Part shown: positions 1 through 8,108 of the stretch, piece by piece | Layout of the letters: each line of letters opens with the position of its first letter | How positions within the stretch are numbered: position 1 is the first letter of the stretch | Origin: an uncultured bacterium | GTDB taxonomy: Bacteria > Hydrogenedentota > Hydrogenedentia > Hydrogenedentales > SLHB01 | DNA length: 22,570 nucleotides | NCBI GenBank assembly: GCA_937928585.1 | Contig: CALEZK010000106.1 | Location: 1 to 22,570 of the forward strand | Reading direction: 5' to 3' | The notes under the pieces: generated by a model | Databases searched by the model: none | Told to the model about the DNA's origin: nothing | What the model saw: only the letters and a program-made list of their open reading frames with translations | Program-made: the position numbers and the translations under genes

Positions 1-668
1 CAGTGGAGATGAAGGTGAAGGTCGCGCGCGGCCGCGGTTACATGACCGCGGAACACTTCGAACTTGAACACGCCGAGATCGGCACGATCTATCTCGACGC
101 AAGCTTTTCGCCGGTTACGCGCGTCAACTTCCAGGTGGAAGACGCCCGCGTCGGCCAGCACACGGACTATGACCGTCTGATTCTCGATGTGTGGACCAAT
201 GGTTCCATCCAGCCCGAGAAGGCAGTCGAAGAAGCCGCGAACCTGTTCATTGATCACCTGAAGATCCTCGTGGATCAGCGCCGCGAAGAGACCGAGTCCG
301 AGGCCGTTGCCGGTGCGGACGATCCGGAACTCGCGCGCACGCTGGCGCGTTCGGTGAACGAACTCGAGTTGAGCGTGCGCGCCGCGAACTGCCTCAAGGC
401 AGCGAGCATCAGCACGATCGGCGAGTTGGTCTCGCGCACGGAAGCCGAGATGCTTCAGTTCCACAACTTCGGGAAGAAGAGCCTCGACGAGATCAAGGCT
501 CTGCTTGAAGCCATGGGGCTTTCGCTGGGAATGAACGTCGGCCTTACGTTGCCGCCGCCCAGCGCCATCAACGCGGCGCGCATGGCCGCGGCCGGCGAAG
601 AAGACGACGATGATGACGAAGACGCCGATGACGGCGATGACGATTCCGACGACGAAGACGAAGACTAA
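1..668 (+). CDS. rpoA: RNA polymerase alpha subunit, C-terminal part (5' truncated by window)
   Basis: This is the C-terminal two thirds of the RNA polymerase alpha subunit, which nucleates core assembly and contacts UP elements and activators through its C-terminal domain. The frame is open at the window edge, so the true start lies upstream. The end of the alpha-NTD is visible (GRGYMTAEHFE; VEDARVGQHTDYDRL; a helix ending FIDHLKILVDQ). A linker follows, then the alpha-CTD with the DNA-binding segments VRAANCLKA and NFGKKSLDEIKALL. After the CTD, about 30 residues form an Ala- then Asp/Glu-rich tail of more than 20 almost purely acidic residues, longer and more acidic than the short tails of textbook alpha subunits. 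rplQ follows after 32 bp, the usual end of the alpha operon. Identification is secure; the role of the tail is unknown. Confidence 0.97.
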   Translation, partial: VEMKVKVARGRGYMTAEHFELEHAEIGTIYLDASFSPVTRVNFQVEDARVGQHTDYDRLILDVWTNGSIQPEKAVEEAANLFIDHLKILVDQRREETESEAVAGADDPELARTLARSVNELELSVRAANCLKAASISTIGELVSRTEAEMLQFHNFGKKSLDEIKALLEAMGLSLGMNVGLTLPPPSAINAARMAAAGEEDDDDDEDADDGDDDSDDEDED

Positions 669-700
669 CGCGAACCAATCGCTGAAGAGGTATCACCGCC

Positions 701-1078
701 ATGAGGCATCGTAAAGCAGGCCGCGCACTAGGCAGGAGCATGTCGCACCGCAAAGCGACACTCCAGAATCTCGCCATCTCGCTGTTCACGCATAACGCCG
801 TGAAGACGACGGTCGCGAAATCGAAAGAACTGCGGAGCTACGCCGAGCCGCTCATCACGCTCGCGCGCACCGACACCGTTGCAAACCGCCGCCTCGCGTT
901 TGCGAAGCTGCGCAACAACACCGTCGTGAAGAAGCTCTTCACCGAGATCGCACCGACATACAAGGAGCGCCCGGGCGGATACACCCGTATCCTGAAGCTC
1001 GATCATCGCCTCGGCGACGGCGCGCAACTTGCCCGAATCGAGCTCGTGGGCCTCGGCGAGTACAAAGCAGAAGAATAA
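701..1078 (+). CDS. rplQ: 50S ribosomal protein L17
   Basis: Large-subunit ribosomal protein bL17, 125 aa, a normal length for the family. It begins with the family signature MRHRKAGRALGRS, followed by MSHRKATLQNLAISLF. The C-terminal part contains the expected PTYKERPGGYTRILKL and a short IELVGL strand. The start ATG has a GAGG Shine-Dalgarno about 10 nt upstream. It lies directly after rpoA and is followed by a strong intrinsic terminator, so it is the last gene of the alpha operon. Nothing unusual is seen. Confidence 0.98.
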   Translation: MRHRKAGRALGRSMSHRKATLQNLAISLFTHNAVKTTVAKSKELRSYAEPLITLARTDTVANRRLAFAKLRNNTVVKKLFTEIAPTYKERPGGYTRILKLDHRLGDGAQLARIELVGLGEYKAEE

Positions 1079-1113
1079 GCTTTCCCCGGTTTAAGGGGCT
1101 GCGGCAATAAAAG

Positions 1114-1160
1114 CATCGCCCCCGCGGATCAGCATCCGCGGGGGCGATGTATTTTTTTTT
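1114..1160 (+). terminator. Intrinsic terminator of rpoA-rplQ
   Basis: A perfect 15-bp GC-rich stem (1114-1128 with 1135-1149) with a 6-nt loop is followed by nine consecutive T (1152-1160). It lies 35 bp after the rplQ stop and closes the alpha operon. Confidence 0.95.
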
Positions 1161-1299
1161 GGGATCATGCAATCCCATCGGAAAGCGGTCTCTTTTTCAG
1201 TACGAGTGTTTGAAGTCTAGGCTGGAGCACTCCAGATTTCTTGATTGAGACGTCTTATGGCCAACAATCTTCGGTCTCACCGGTTCACGCATTCATGCC

Positions 1300-1440
1300 A
1301 GAGGGCGATGCATACGATGTGTGGTCTTGTTTTTGTGGTGCCCCTACAGTGCGCTGATTATTTGGCGTTCTTTCTCTTCCAGGGGCGATGCCCCTGGCTA
1401 GGGTTGCTGCGCGCTTTCAGCGCTTATCGCGGCCTTGTTT
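1300..1440. repeat. Intergenic repeat-like segment with two hairpins
   Basis: This non-coding stretch carries an 8-bp perfect stem (CCAGGGGC, 1379-1386, with GCCCCTGG, 1390-1397) and a second small stem (GCGCT 1411-1415 with AGCGC 1419-1423). Short sequences of this form (an 'AGGGGCGATGCCCCTGG' hairpin followed by a GCGC-TTC-GCGC hairpin) are, from memory, common as dispersed intergenic repeats in large environmental bacterial genomes. Only one copy is in this window, so calling it a repeat is inference. The rest of 1161-1622 holds no gene I can support; the short frames here lack an RBS and recognisable protein sequence. Confidence 0.35.
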
Positions 1441-1517
1441 TTTTTTGCTGGGGCGCGCGGTGAGGAGGGCGGAAGGGGGCGGCGTTTTCGTTTCTTTGTT
1501 ACAGGTGTCGCTATGGT

Positions 1518-1556
1518 GGAGCGAGATTTCTCGCTGCGCTTCGGAATGACGCGCTG
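1518..1556. repeat. Dispersed intergenic repeat, copy 1
   Basis: This roughly 39-bp segment contains AGATTTCTCGCTG followed by GGAATGACGCG. A close copy lies at 3908-3945 in another non-coding gap (shared core AGATTTCTCGCTG.GC.TCGG.ATGACGCG). Two similar copies in two spacers of one window point to a short dispersed repeat family. Its function is unknown. Confidence 0.6.
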
Positions 1557-1622
1557 GTGCGCTGCGGCGGCTTAATGGGACGCATACGCGCGCATGGAGT
1601 CTTCTTCCAGCAATCGCAAAAC

Positions 1623-1656
1623 AAAAAATGCGGCGATGACATTCGTCATCGCCGCA
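1623..1656 (-). terminator. Intrinsic terminator of the phosphofructokinase gene
   Basis: Read on the minus strand, a perfect 12-bp stem (1645-1656 with 1629-1640) with a 4-nt loop is followed by six T (the AAAAAA at 1623-1628 on the plus strand). It lies 34 bp beyond the stop codon of the phosphofructokinase gene. Confidence 0.9.
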
Positions 1657-1690
1657 CTCGTTTCCTATAACGCGCTTTTCGATCGTGCGA

Positions 1691-2899
<1,209 letters not shown>

Positions 2900-3058
2900 G
2901 GTCCAATTCTCCTTCGCCGGCGCACCGCGCCGGCCGATATTCTTTAGCGCGTGTTCCCGGTAGAATGGCCGGGTCGCACAGATCCGATAAGTATAGCGAT
3001 GCCTTAGCCGGCCTTTCCATTCTGCGGCGGTTGTAACGGGGAACTCGTTTTGGCGTCG

Positions 3059-3067
3059 TGGTATACT
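3059..3067 (+). promoter_or_regulatory. Extended -10 promoter candidate for the PHP gene
   Basis: TGG-TATACT is an extended -10 element (TGn plus 5/6 of TATAAT) without a good -35. Transcription would start near 3074, which supports ATG 3142 rather than any codon upstream of it as the start of the PHP gene. Confidence 0.5.
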
Positions 3068-3141
3068 TACGCACAGAGCCGAGATCGCCGGCGGAACGCT
3101 CGAATCTGCCGCGCTCGCGAAACCGATATGTGGAAGGCACT

Positions 3142-3846
3142 ATGAAAATAGACATCCACTGCCACTCAGAGCAGCATTCCCCCGATTCCCGTATTGTTCC
3201 CAAGGAATTGATTCAGATGGCCGAGGCGGCCGGGTACGATGCCGTGTTTCTAACGGATCCCGGCAAGGTGTGGTCGTCGCGCGAGTTGGCCGGGCTGAAT
3301 GAGATGTGCGAGCGGTTGCGCATTCTGCCGGGGATTGAAATTGCGCTGGCGGACGGCAACACGTTGTTGGTCCTCGGCGCGGACAATCCAGTTTACGAAT
3401 CGCTCACCACGCCGAGCGAGGTGTTTGCCCAGGCCTGTGCCGACGGTTATCTGACCGTGCTGGCGCACCCGCGCGAGCCAGGTCTGCCGTTGCCGCCGTA
3501 TAGCGCGCTGGCCGATGCCGTCGAATCGATCACTTGTCACCATCCCGACGCGGCGGACTCCGCGGCAGCGCGCGCGTTTGCCGTTGAGCGCAAGCTGGCG
3601 GAGCTGTATGCGTCCGACGCGCGTGGCTTGAACTACCTGAACCGGTACTGGATCGAAACGCTGGAACCTTTTGACACGGTGCAGGATTTCCGCAATCTCA
3701 TCATCGCGCGTCGTTACGGCAACCGCATGCGCGAATCGAACGATGTCATGCCACCCGTCTACAAAGCGGGCACGCTCGCCGAGCTGGGCGAATCCGACAT
3801 GATGGCGCTCTACATTCAGCCCACGGTGCAATCAATCAATCCGTAG
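3142..3846 (+). CDS. PHP-domain protein with incomplete metal site
   Basis: PHP-superfamily protein, 234 aa. PHP domains are metal-dependent phosphoesterases found in histidinol phosphatases and beside DNA polymerases. Visible elements are IDIHCHS (His6, His8), FLTDPG (Asp39), PGIEI (Glu66), VLAHPRE (His109) and the late SDA segment (Asp159). Two positions that normally carry metal-binding His, after LTD and after SDA, are Pro40 and Arg161. The trinuclear site is therefore incomplete and activity is doubtful or altered. The start at 3142 follows GGAAGG and an extended -10 promoter and begins just before the HxH motif, as in the family. No signal peptide is present. The gene stands alone, divergent from phosphofructokinase. 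Family assignment is good; substrate unknown. Confidence 0.8.
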   Translation: MKIDIHCHSEQHSPDSRIVPKELIQMAEAAGYDAVFLTDPGKVWSSRELAGLNEMCERLRILPGIEIALADGNTLLVLGADNPVYESLTTPSEVFAQACADGYLTVLAHPREPGLPLPPYSALADAVESITCHHPDAADSAAARAFAVERKLAELYASDARGLNYLNRYWIETLEPFDTVQDFRNLIIARRYGNRMRESNDVMPPVYKAGTLAELGESDMMALYIQPTVQSINP

Positions 3847-3907
3847 GAGTGCGTTCGCGCGCCGAAGTCCCAGTCGACACCTCTTTGTCCCAGGTCTCCT
3901 GCCGCCG

Positions 3908-3945
3908 GAGTAGATTTCTCGCTGTGCGTCGGGATGACGCGTGGG
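3908..3945. repeat. Dispersed intergenic repeat, copy 2
   Basis: Second copy of the element at 1518-1556, with the same AGATTTCTCGCTG and GGATGACGCG blocks and a few substitutions. It lies between the PHP gene and the pilin promoter region. No gene is seen in 3847-4194. Confidence 0.6.
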
Positions 3946-3967
3946 TGAGGAATCCAGTCTGTTTCTA

Positions 3968-4017
3968 GTGACGGAAAATGTCACAGAGAAACAGTTTGCG
4001 ACAAAAAATGTCACGTA
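3968..4017 (+). promoter_or_regulatory. Two tandem palindromic sites, candidate enhancer for the pilin promoter
   Basis: Two near-identical sites start 30 bp apart (about three helical turns): TGACGGAAAATGTCAC at 3969-3984 and CGACAAAAAATGTCAC at 3999-4014. Each is an imperfect palindrome of the form (T/C)GAC-N7-GTCA. They lie roughly 100-150 bp upstream of the start point predicted from the sigma-54-like site at 4091, a typical distance for NtrC-family activator sites. The link to a PilR-like activator is inference. Confidence 0.45.
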
Positions 4018-4090
4018 CCTGCCTGGGTCTCGCTTTTTCTAATCGACATAAAACAATGTGAATCAACATCTTACAGAGATAACCCTCCTT

Positions 4091-4106
4091 TGGCACGCGG
4101 GTTGTG
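4091..4106 (+). promoter_or_regulatory. Sigma-54-like promoter candidate for the pilin
   Basis: TGGCAC-GCGGG-TTGTG has a perfect -24 element and correct spacing, but the invariant GC of the -12 element reads GT. Transcription would start near 4117, leaving a leader of about 78 nt before the pilin ATG. Many pilin genes are sigma-54 dependent. The mismatch keeps this tentative. Confidence 0.4.
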
Positions 4107-4194
4107 TATGGCACTCCGGACAGTTTAAGGGATTTCGGTCCGGTCACACACACCGGGCCGTGGAAATCGAAAACACCTCAGGAGGGTACACACG

Positions 4195-4689
4195 ATGAAA
4201 CTGCGCAAGAACTCAGGATTTACGTTGATCGAACTCATGATCGTGGTTGCAATTATCGCCATCATCGCGGCAATCGCAATCCCCAACCTGCTCCGCTCGC
4301 GCATGAGCGCAAACGAAGCGGGCGCGGCCGGCGCAATGCGCACGATCTCGACGGGCGAAGTGGCGTTTCAGACTGCCGCGTTCGTTGATGCCGACGGCGA
4401 TGGCGTAGGCGACTACGGCACGCTTGCCCAGCTTGCGGACCCGGATGGTGGTGGCGCGACGCCTCCGTTCATCGACGCGGTCCTTGGCGGCGGCAACAAG
4501 CACGGCTATGTGTTCACGGTTGCGGTGACGAACGGCGCGGCGACGACGCTTCCGGCGTACACCTGCACCGCGGCCCCGGCAGCGGCAGGCCGCACGGGCT
4601 ACCGTCAGTACTTCGTTGACGAGTCCGGCGTGATTCGCTTCACCGCCGACGGTACCGCGGTCAGCGTATCGTCCGCTCCGCTCAACTAG
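4195..4689 (+). CDS. Type IV pilin / pseudopilin major-subunit-like protein
   Basis: Type IV pilin-like protein, 164 aa, exported and assembled in a pilus or secretion pseudopilus. The class III signal is complete: a short basic leader ending in Gly8, then FTLIE with the invariant Glu5 of the mature form (Glu13 of the precursor). A hydrophobic helix (about 9-30) ends in IPNLLRSRMSANE, as in PilA/GspG-type pilins. The globular part has a calcium-loop-like DADGDGVGD (65-73) and a late YRQYFVDESGVIRFT strand pair typical of bacterial pilins of this group. An AGGAGGG Shine-Dalgarno precedes the ATG. It is a single-gene unit with a terminator, away from pilus assembly genes, which suggests an independently expressed structural subunit. 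Pilus versus secretion role cannot be decided here. Confidence 0.88.
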   Translation: MKLRKNSGFTLIELMIVVAIIAIIAAIAIPNLLRSRMSANEAGAAGAMRTISTGEVAFQTAAFVDADGDGVGDYGTLAQLADPDGGGATPPFIDAVLGGGNKHGYVFTVAVTNGAATTLPAYTCTAAPAAAGRTGYRQYFVDESGVIRFTADGTAVSVSSAPLN

Positions 4690-4702
4690 GAATTGCACAT
4701 AG

Positions 4703-4763
4703 CTTCGCGTAAGCGAAGATTGCGCGGCGGTCAGCCTCACCGGTTGGCCGCCGCGATTTTTTT
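4703..4763 (+). terminator. Intrinsic terminator of the pilin gene
   Basis: A small 6-bp hairpin (4703-4708 with 4713-4718) is followed by a 14-bp GC-rich stem (4723-4736 with 4742-4755, two G-U pairs) and a run of seven T (4757-4763). Confidence 0.92.
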
Positions 4764-4882
4764 GTGGAGTAGTGATGGAGACTATTGCGTTTCGCCAGGA
4801 TTCACCGACGATGGCAAGTCGATTACGAGAACAATCGACTGCGAATTACGCGCGCCAAAGAAAGTACTTAAGTTGACGCGAA

Positions 4883-6448
4883 CTATCTTCCTGGATTGAG
4901 CGGTAGTCGCGTTGCAAACGTCACATTGCCGTTGCCTGCTGATTCCAGCGTTAATTCACCGCCGTGGGCACGGGCGATTTCCCGGGCGAGGCTGAGTCCG
5001 AGGCCCGCGCCGTCTACGCGGCGCGTTCTTGCGTCGTCCACGCGAACAAAGCGGTCGAAGATCCGCGGTTGTTTGTCTTCAGGTATCGCACCGCTGTTCG
5101 ACACGCGCAAGAGAATTACGCCATTTGCGTCGCAGTATTTCACCGCGTTGTCCGCGAGGTTTTGCAGCAACTGTTGCAGCAGGACGCGATCGGCGAACAC
5201 GGCGACATCGTTTTGGATCTCCGTCTTTACGGAAGCGTTCTGCGCGGTTATTTCGATGTCGTCGACAAGTTCGCGCAGCATCGCCGAGAGATTGATACTC
5301 TCCGCGTGCACGCTCAATTGGCCCGCGTCCGCGCGCGCGAGCAATAGCAGCTTCTGCGTAATGGATTTTAAACGCTGGACTTCGTCGAGCAGACGCGATA
5401 GGACCACTTGCGTATCCGGCGGGGCGGATTGCAGCGCCTGTTCAATTTCGCCTTGTAACACGGCGAGTGGTGTCTTGAGCTCGTGCGCAGCGTCCGCGCC
5501 GAATCGCGCCGCCTGCGCAAAGCTGCGTTCCAGCCGCTCCATCATCTTGTTGAACTGCGCGATGAGCTGTTGAAACTCCGCGGACTCACCGGCATCGGGC
5601 ACGCGCTGATCCAGGCCGCGCGCGGTGACTTGCGCGATCGCGCGGCTGATGCGAGCCACCGGGCGCATCGCACGCGTCGCAAGGTACCAACTTCCCACCG
5701 CAATCAACAGAAGCGCGAGCGGAAACGCCAGAAGGAAACTCGTGCGCGCGCCGCCGATACGCGCGGCGTACCCGGTCAATTCAACGGCAATGGCAAACGT
5801 GACTTCCGGATCGCGGAATACCGCGACACGCCACGCTTCGCGTTCGCCGTCCATCGTGCGCGCGCCGAGCAACAGCACAGGCCTCGGATCGGGCGGGGGA
5901 CCACCAGGCGGACCGCCGGGCCCGCGCCGTATTTCACCGGCTCCGGGTGGTGGCGGGGGACGTCGGTCGCGCCGATCGCGCGGCGGGCCGGGCCCGTCTC
6001 CCGGCGGGCGCAAGGCATCCCTTGGCGGCCCGTGTTCGAGGTGCATGCCGCGCGGCGGCAAATGCATTTGATCCGGGGGCGCCGGAAACTCCGGCACGGG
6101 GTCCGTGAAGGCGTGGTCGGGAATTTCGGGCACAGGCCGCAAGGTATCGGGCCAGCGCACACTGCGATGCAGCAGTTTACCGTCCGAATTGACCACCAGC
6201 ATGACGACCTGGCCGGTGTCTTCTCCGAATACAAACTGCAGCGACTGATCCACCTGTGCCCAATGCGAGGGATCATGCGGGAAGAGGAGGTGACGCTGCG
6301 CGATGTCGCGCAGCGAATCGTCGACGCGGCCCAGGGTGGACCGTTGCACCATCTGCCATGCCCACGCGGCGAACAACACCAGCACAAGACCGGATAGACA
6401 CGCGGACAACAACGCTATGCGCACGCGAAAGGATTGCAGCATTCGCAT
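4883..6448 (-). CDS. CusS-like sensor histidine kinase with Pro-rich sensor loop
   Basis: Membrane sensor histidine kinase, 521 aa, predicted to phosphorylate the response regulator encoded just upstream. Order of parts: TM1 about 11-32; periplasmic region 33-236; TM2 about 237-257; HAMP about 257-310; HisKA with AHELKTPLAVLQGE (phospho-acceptor His322); HATPase with N-box LLQNLADNAVKY (Asn434), an NSG-type G1 region, FDRFVRVD, and G2 box GAGLGLSLAREIARAHGG. The G1 and FDRF pattern resembles the CusS / heavy-metal-sensor subfamily. Residues about 120-190 of the periplasmic region are very rich in Pro, Gly, Arg and Asp. That composition closely matches the secreted protein encoded at 7261. The start is 3 nt after the regulator stop, so the two are co-transcribed. 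Ligand unknown. Confidence 0.93.
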   Translation of the reverse strand: MRMLQSFRVRIALLSACLSGLVLVLFAAWAWQMVQRSTLGRVDDSLRDIAQRHLLFPHDPSHWAQVDQSLQFVFGEDTGQVVMLVVNSDGKLLHRSVRWPDTLRPVPEIPDHAFTDPVPEFPAPPDQMHLPPRGMHLEHGPPRDALRPPGDGPGPPRDRRDRRPPPPPGAGEIRRGPGGPPGGPPPDPRPVLLLGARTMDGEREAWRVAVFRDPEVTFAIAVELTGYAARIGGARTSFLLAFPLALLLIAVGSWYLATRAMRPVARISRAIAQVTARGLDQRVPDAGESAEFQQLIAQFNKMMERLERSFAQAARFGADAAHELKTPLAVLQGEIEQALQSAPPDTQVVLSRLLDEVQRLKSITQKLLLLARADAGQLSVHAESINLSAMLRELVDDIEITAQNASVKTEIQNDVAVFADRVLLQQLLQNLADNAVKYCDANGVILLRVSNSGAIPEDKQPRIFDRFVRVDDARTRRVDGAGLGLSLAREIARAHGGELTLESAGNGNVTFATRLPLNPGR

Positions 6449-6451
6449 GGG

Positions 6452-7120
6452 TCACGCTTTCTTGAAGCGGTAGCCGACACCGCGAATGGTTTCGATGAGC
6501 GAATCGCCCGCGGCACCGAGTTTCTTGCGCAAGCGTTGAATATGAACGTCCACCAAGTTTGTGTTGGGGTCGAAGTCGTAGCTCCAGACATGTTCGAGAA
6601 TTTGTGTCCGGGTGAAGACGCGCCCCGGCGAGCGCATGAGGTATTCCAGCAGTTCGAATTCGCGCGAGGTGAGCCGAATATCTTTACCCGCGTGCGTGAC
6701 TTCTCGCGTGACGAGATTCACCACCAGTTCGCCCGTTTGCAGCACAGTGAGCGTCTGCCCGGTCGATCGGCGGCCCAGCGCATGCAGCCGCGCAATGAGT
6801 TCTTCAACATAGAAAGGTTTGGTGAGATAATCGTCCGCGCCGAGGTTCAGGCCCTCGACGCGCTCATCCATCGCCGTGCGCGCGGTGAGCAAGAGCACCG
6901 GTACGGCATTCTTTTTCTCGCGCAATTGCCGCAGCACGCTGAGTCCGTCGCGCCCCGGCAGCATGATGTCCAGCACGACGACGTCATAGGCCTGGGACGT
7001 CGCGCGTTCGAGGCCATCATTACCGTTCTCGCACGTGTCGATCGTGAAGCCCGCCTCCTCCAGTCCTTTTTTTACGAACTGAAGGATGCGCTTCTCGTCT
7101 TCAACAACCAGGACTTTCAT
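6452..7120 (-). CDS. OmpR/PhoB-family response regulator (CusR-like)
   Basis: DNA-binding response regulator, 222 aa. The receiver domain has the acidic pair in VVEDE, phospho-acceptor Asp51 (VVLDIMLPG), Thr79 and Lys101 (LTKPF). The C-terminal winged helix contains LTSREFELLEYLMRSPGRVFTR and the recognition and wing segment VDVHIQRLRKKLG...IRGVGYRF. Length and motifs are standard for OmpR/PhoB, closest in feel to CusR/MprA types. It is the first gene of a two-gene operon with the kinase and is divergent from the Pro-rich EF-hand gene, whose promoter it could control from the shared 140-bp spacer. The upstream DNA has an extended -10 so close to the ATG that the mRNA may be leaderless. Confidence 0.95.
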   Translation of the reverse strand: MKVLVVEDEKRILQFVKKGLEEAGFTIDTCENGNDGLERATSQAYDVVVLDIMLPGRDGLSVLRQLREKKNAVPVLLLTARTAMDERVEGLNLGADDYLTKPFYVEELIARLHALGRRSTGQTLTVLQTGELVVNLVTREVTHAGKDIRLTSREFELLEYLMRSPGRVFTRTQILEHVWSYDFDPNTNLVDVHIQRLRKKLGAAGDSLIETIRGVGYRFKKA

Positions 7121-7126
7121 GCGCGG

Positions 7127-7135
7127 AGTATAGCA
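7127..7135 (-). promoter_or_regulatory. Extended -10 promoter of the response regulator
   Basis: On the minus strand TGC-TATACT lies only 6 nt before the regulator ATG, which puts the predicted start point at or next to the ATG. No Shine-Dalgarno is visible in between. A leaderless transcript is the simplest reading, unless the true start codon is downstream. Confidence 0.5.
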
Positions 7136-7201
7136 TCGGGATTCGGCCAGCCATCATTACAGAAAGTTAATGTTTGCGCGCGTAGGGCGTTCATTTTTGC
7201 G

Positions 7202-7217
7202 TGGCACAGTTCACGCA
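7202..7217 (+). promoter_or_regulatory. Weak sigma-54-like site upstream of the EF-hand gene
   Basis: TGGCAC-AGTTC-ACGCA keeps a perfect -24 element and the GG-N10-GC spacing of sigma-54 promoters, but the -12 element starts AC instead of TT. It ends 43 bp before the ATG. It could be chance; the divergent OmpR-type regulator would normally act on a sigma-70 promoter. Confidence 0.25.
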
Positions 7218-7260
7218 GAACAAACGCCTACGGGCGAAACCCTGAAGGAGGGCACGAGTC

Positions 7261-7896
7261 ATGACCGAAGTAAACAACTGGTTGCCAAAGCAACTCACGC
7301 GTGTCGCCGTTGCGGCGCTGGTATGTGCGGGGGGCGTCATCGTTACGCCGGGGATTGCACAGGCGCAAGACACCCCGCCGCCTCCGCCACCGAGTGGCGA
7401 CGCAGCACCGCCTCCGCCGCCGCCTCCGGGCGATCGTGATTCGGGCGAATTGCCGCCACCGCCGCCCCGCTTCGAAGGACGGGAAGGCGACCGCCCGTAT
7501 CCCGGACGTGGTCCCGAAGATGGTGGACGGCGGCGTCCGGATGGTCCGAGGGGTGAGTTTGGCCCCCCGGACGGTGGTCCTGGCGAACATCGCGGGCCGC
7601 GCGGTCCACACGGTGATGGTGAGATGCGACGCGGTCCGGGCATGCCGCCGCCTCCGCGCTTTGAAGATTTCGACGCCGACAACGATGGCAGCATTTCGCG
7701 CGCAGAGTTTGACGCGGCGATCAAGCGGGGACCGAAGCATGGCCCTGGGCACCACGGCATGCGCGGCCCCGGACCGGATGGTGGTCGTGGCCCCGGTCAC
7801 GAGGGTGGACATGGTCCTGGACCACGCGACGGCAAAGGTCGCGGCGACGCACCTGGCCCAGGCCGGGATCTGCCGCCGCCTCCTCCTGGCGAATAA
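7261..7896 (+). CDS. Secreted Pro/Gly-rich protein with one EF-hand
   Basis: Exported low-complexity protein, 211 aa. It has an N-terminal signal peptide (hydrophobic core about 15-30, likely cleavage after Ala35 in GIAQA-QD). Polyproline blocks follow (about 38-67), then a long region rich in Pro, Gly, Arg, Asp and His. A single canonical EF-hand loop runs from Asp138 to Glu149 (Asp138, Asp140, Asp142, Ser144, Ser146, Glu149), flanked by short helices. The C-terminal tail is His/Gly/Pro-rich and ends in a polyproline block. A GAAGGAGGG Shine-Dalgarno supports the start. It is divergent from the two-component pair whose kinase has a matching Pro/Gly/Arg/Asp loop, so regulation by or interaction with that kinase is plausible. 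Calcium or other metal binding is inferred. No homologue is named. Confidence 0.8.
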   Translation: MTEVNNWLPKQLTRVAVAALVCAGGVIVTPGIAQAQDTPPPPPPSGDAAPPPPPPPGDRDSGELPPPPPRFEGREGDRPYPGRGPEDGGRRRPDGPRGEFGPPDGGPGEHRGPRGPHGDGEMRRGPGMPPPPRFEDFDADNDGSISRAEFDAAIKRGPKHGPGHHGMRGPGPDGGRGPGHEGGHGPGPRDGKGRGDAPGPGRDLPPPPPGE

Positions 7897-7910
7897 CTTT
7901 CGTTGAGCAA

Positions 7911-7948
7911 CGAGTGCCGGCGTCACATTCACGTGACGCCGGCACTCG
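7911..7948. terminator. Perfect 16-bp hairpin after the EF-hand gene
   Basis: A 16-bp perfect stem (7911-7926 with 7933-7948) with a 6-nt loop begins 14 bp after the stop. It has no T run on either side, so it may be an mRNA-stabilising hairpin or an atypical terminator; the palindromic repeat at 7971 follows. Confidence 0.6.
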
Positions 7949-7970
7949 CTTAAGAGAGAGTGTCTTCTTT

Positions 7971-8011
7971 GGACTGCGGTAGCCCGCCGCGGCGGGCTAC
8001 CGCTTTGGCTT
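7971..8011. repeat. REP-like palindromic repeat, copy 1 (convergent gap)
   Basis: A 26-bp perfect palindrome (7977-8002; half-site CGGTAGCCCGCCG) is bounded by GGACTG on one side and CTTTGGCTT on the other. The same unit with both flanks recurs at 12065-12107 and 17693-17736 in the opposite orientation. This copy lies between the convergent EF-hand and SUI1 genes. A REP-type element with terminator or nucleoid role is possible. Confidence 0.85.
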
Positions 8012-8108
8012 ACGACGATTTCGAATTACACCAACGACCCAGCCCCAAACGCTGCGCTGTCCGAAGCGGACTCTGATACAGCAACTCCACCAAAGAGGCG
8101 CTTTGTTG

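Noticed and set aside
5483..6397. Long plus-strand ORF of 304 codons opposite the histidine kinase
   Set aside because: It is antisense to a kinase with complete motifs; its sequence is Arg-rich and unlike any family, typical of a high-GC shadow frame.
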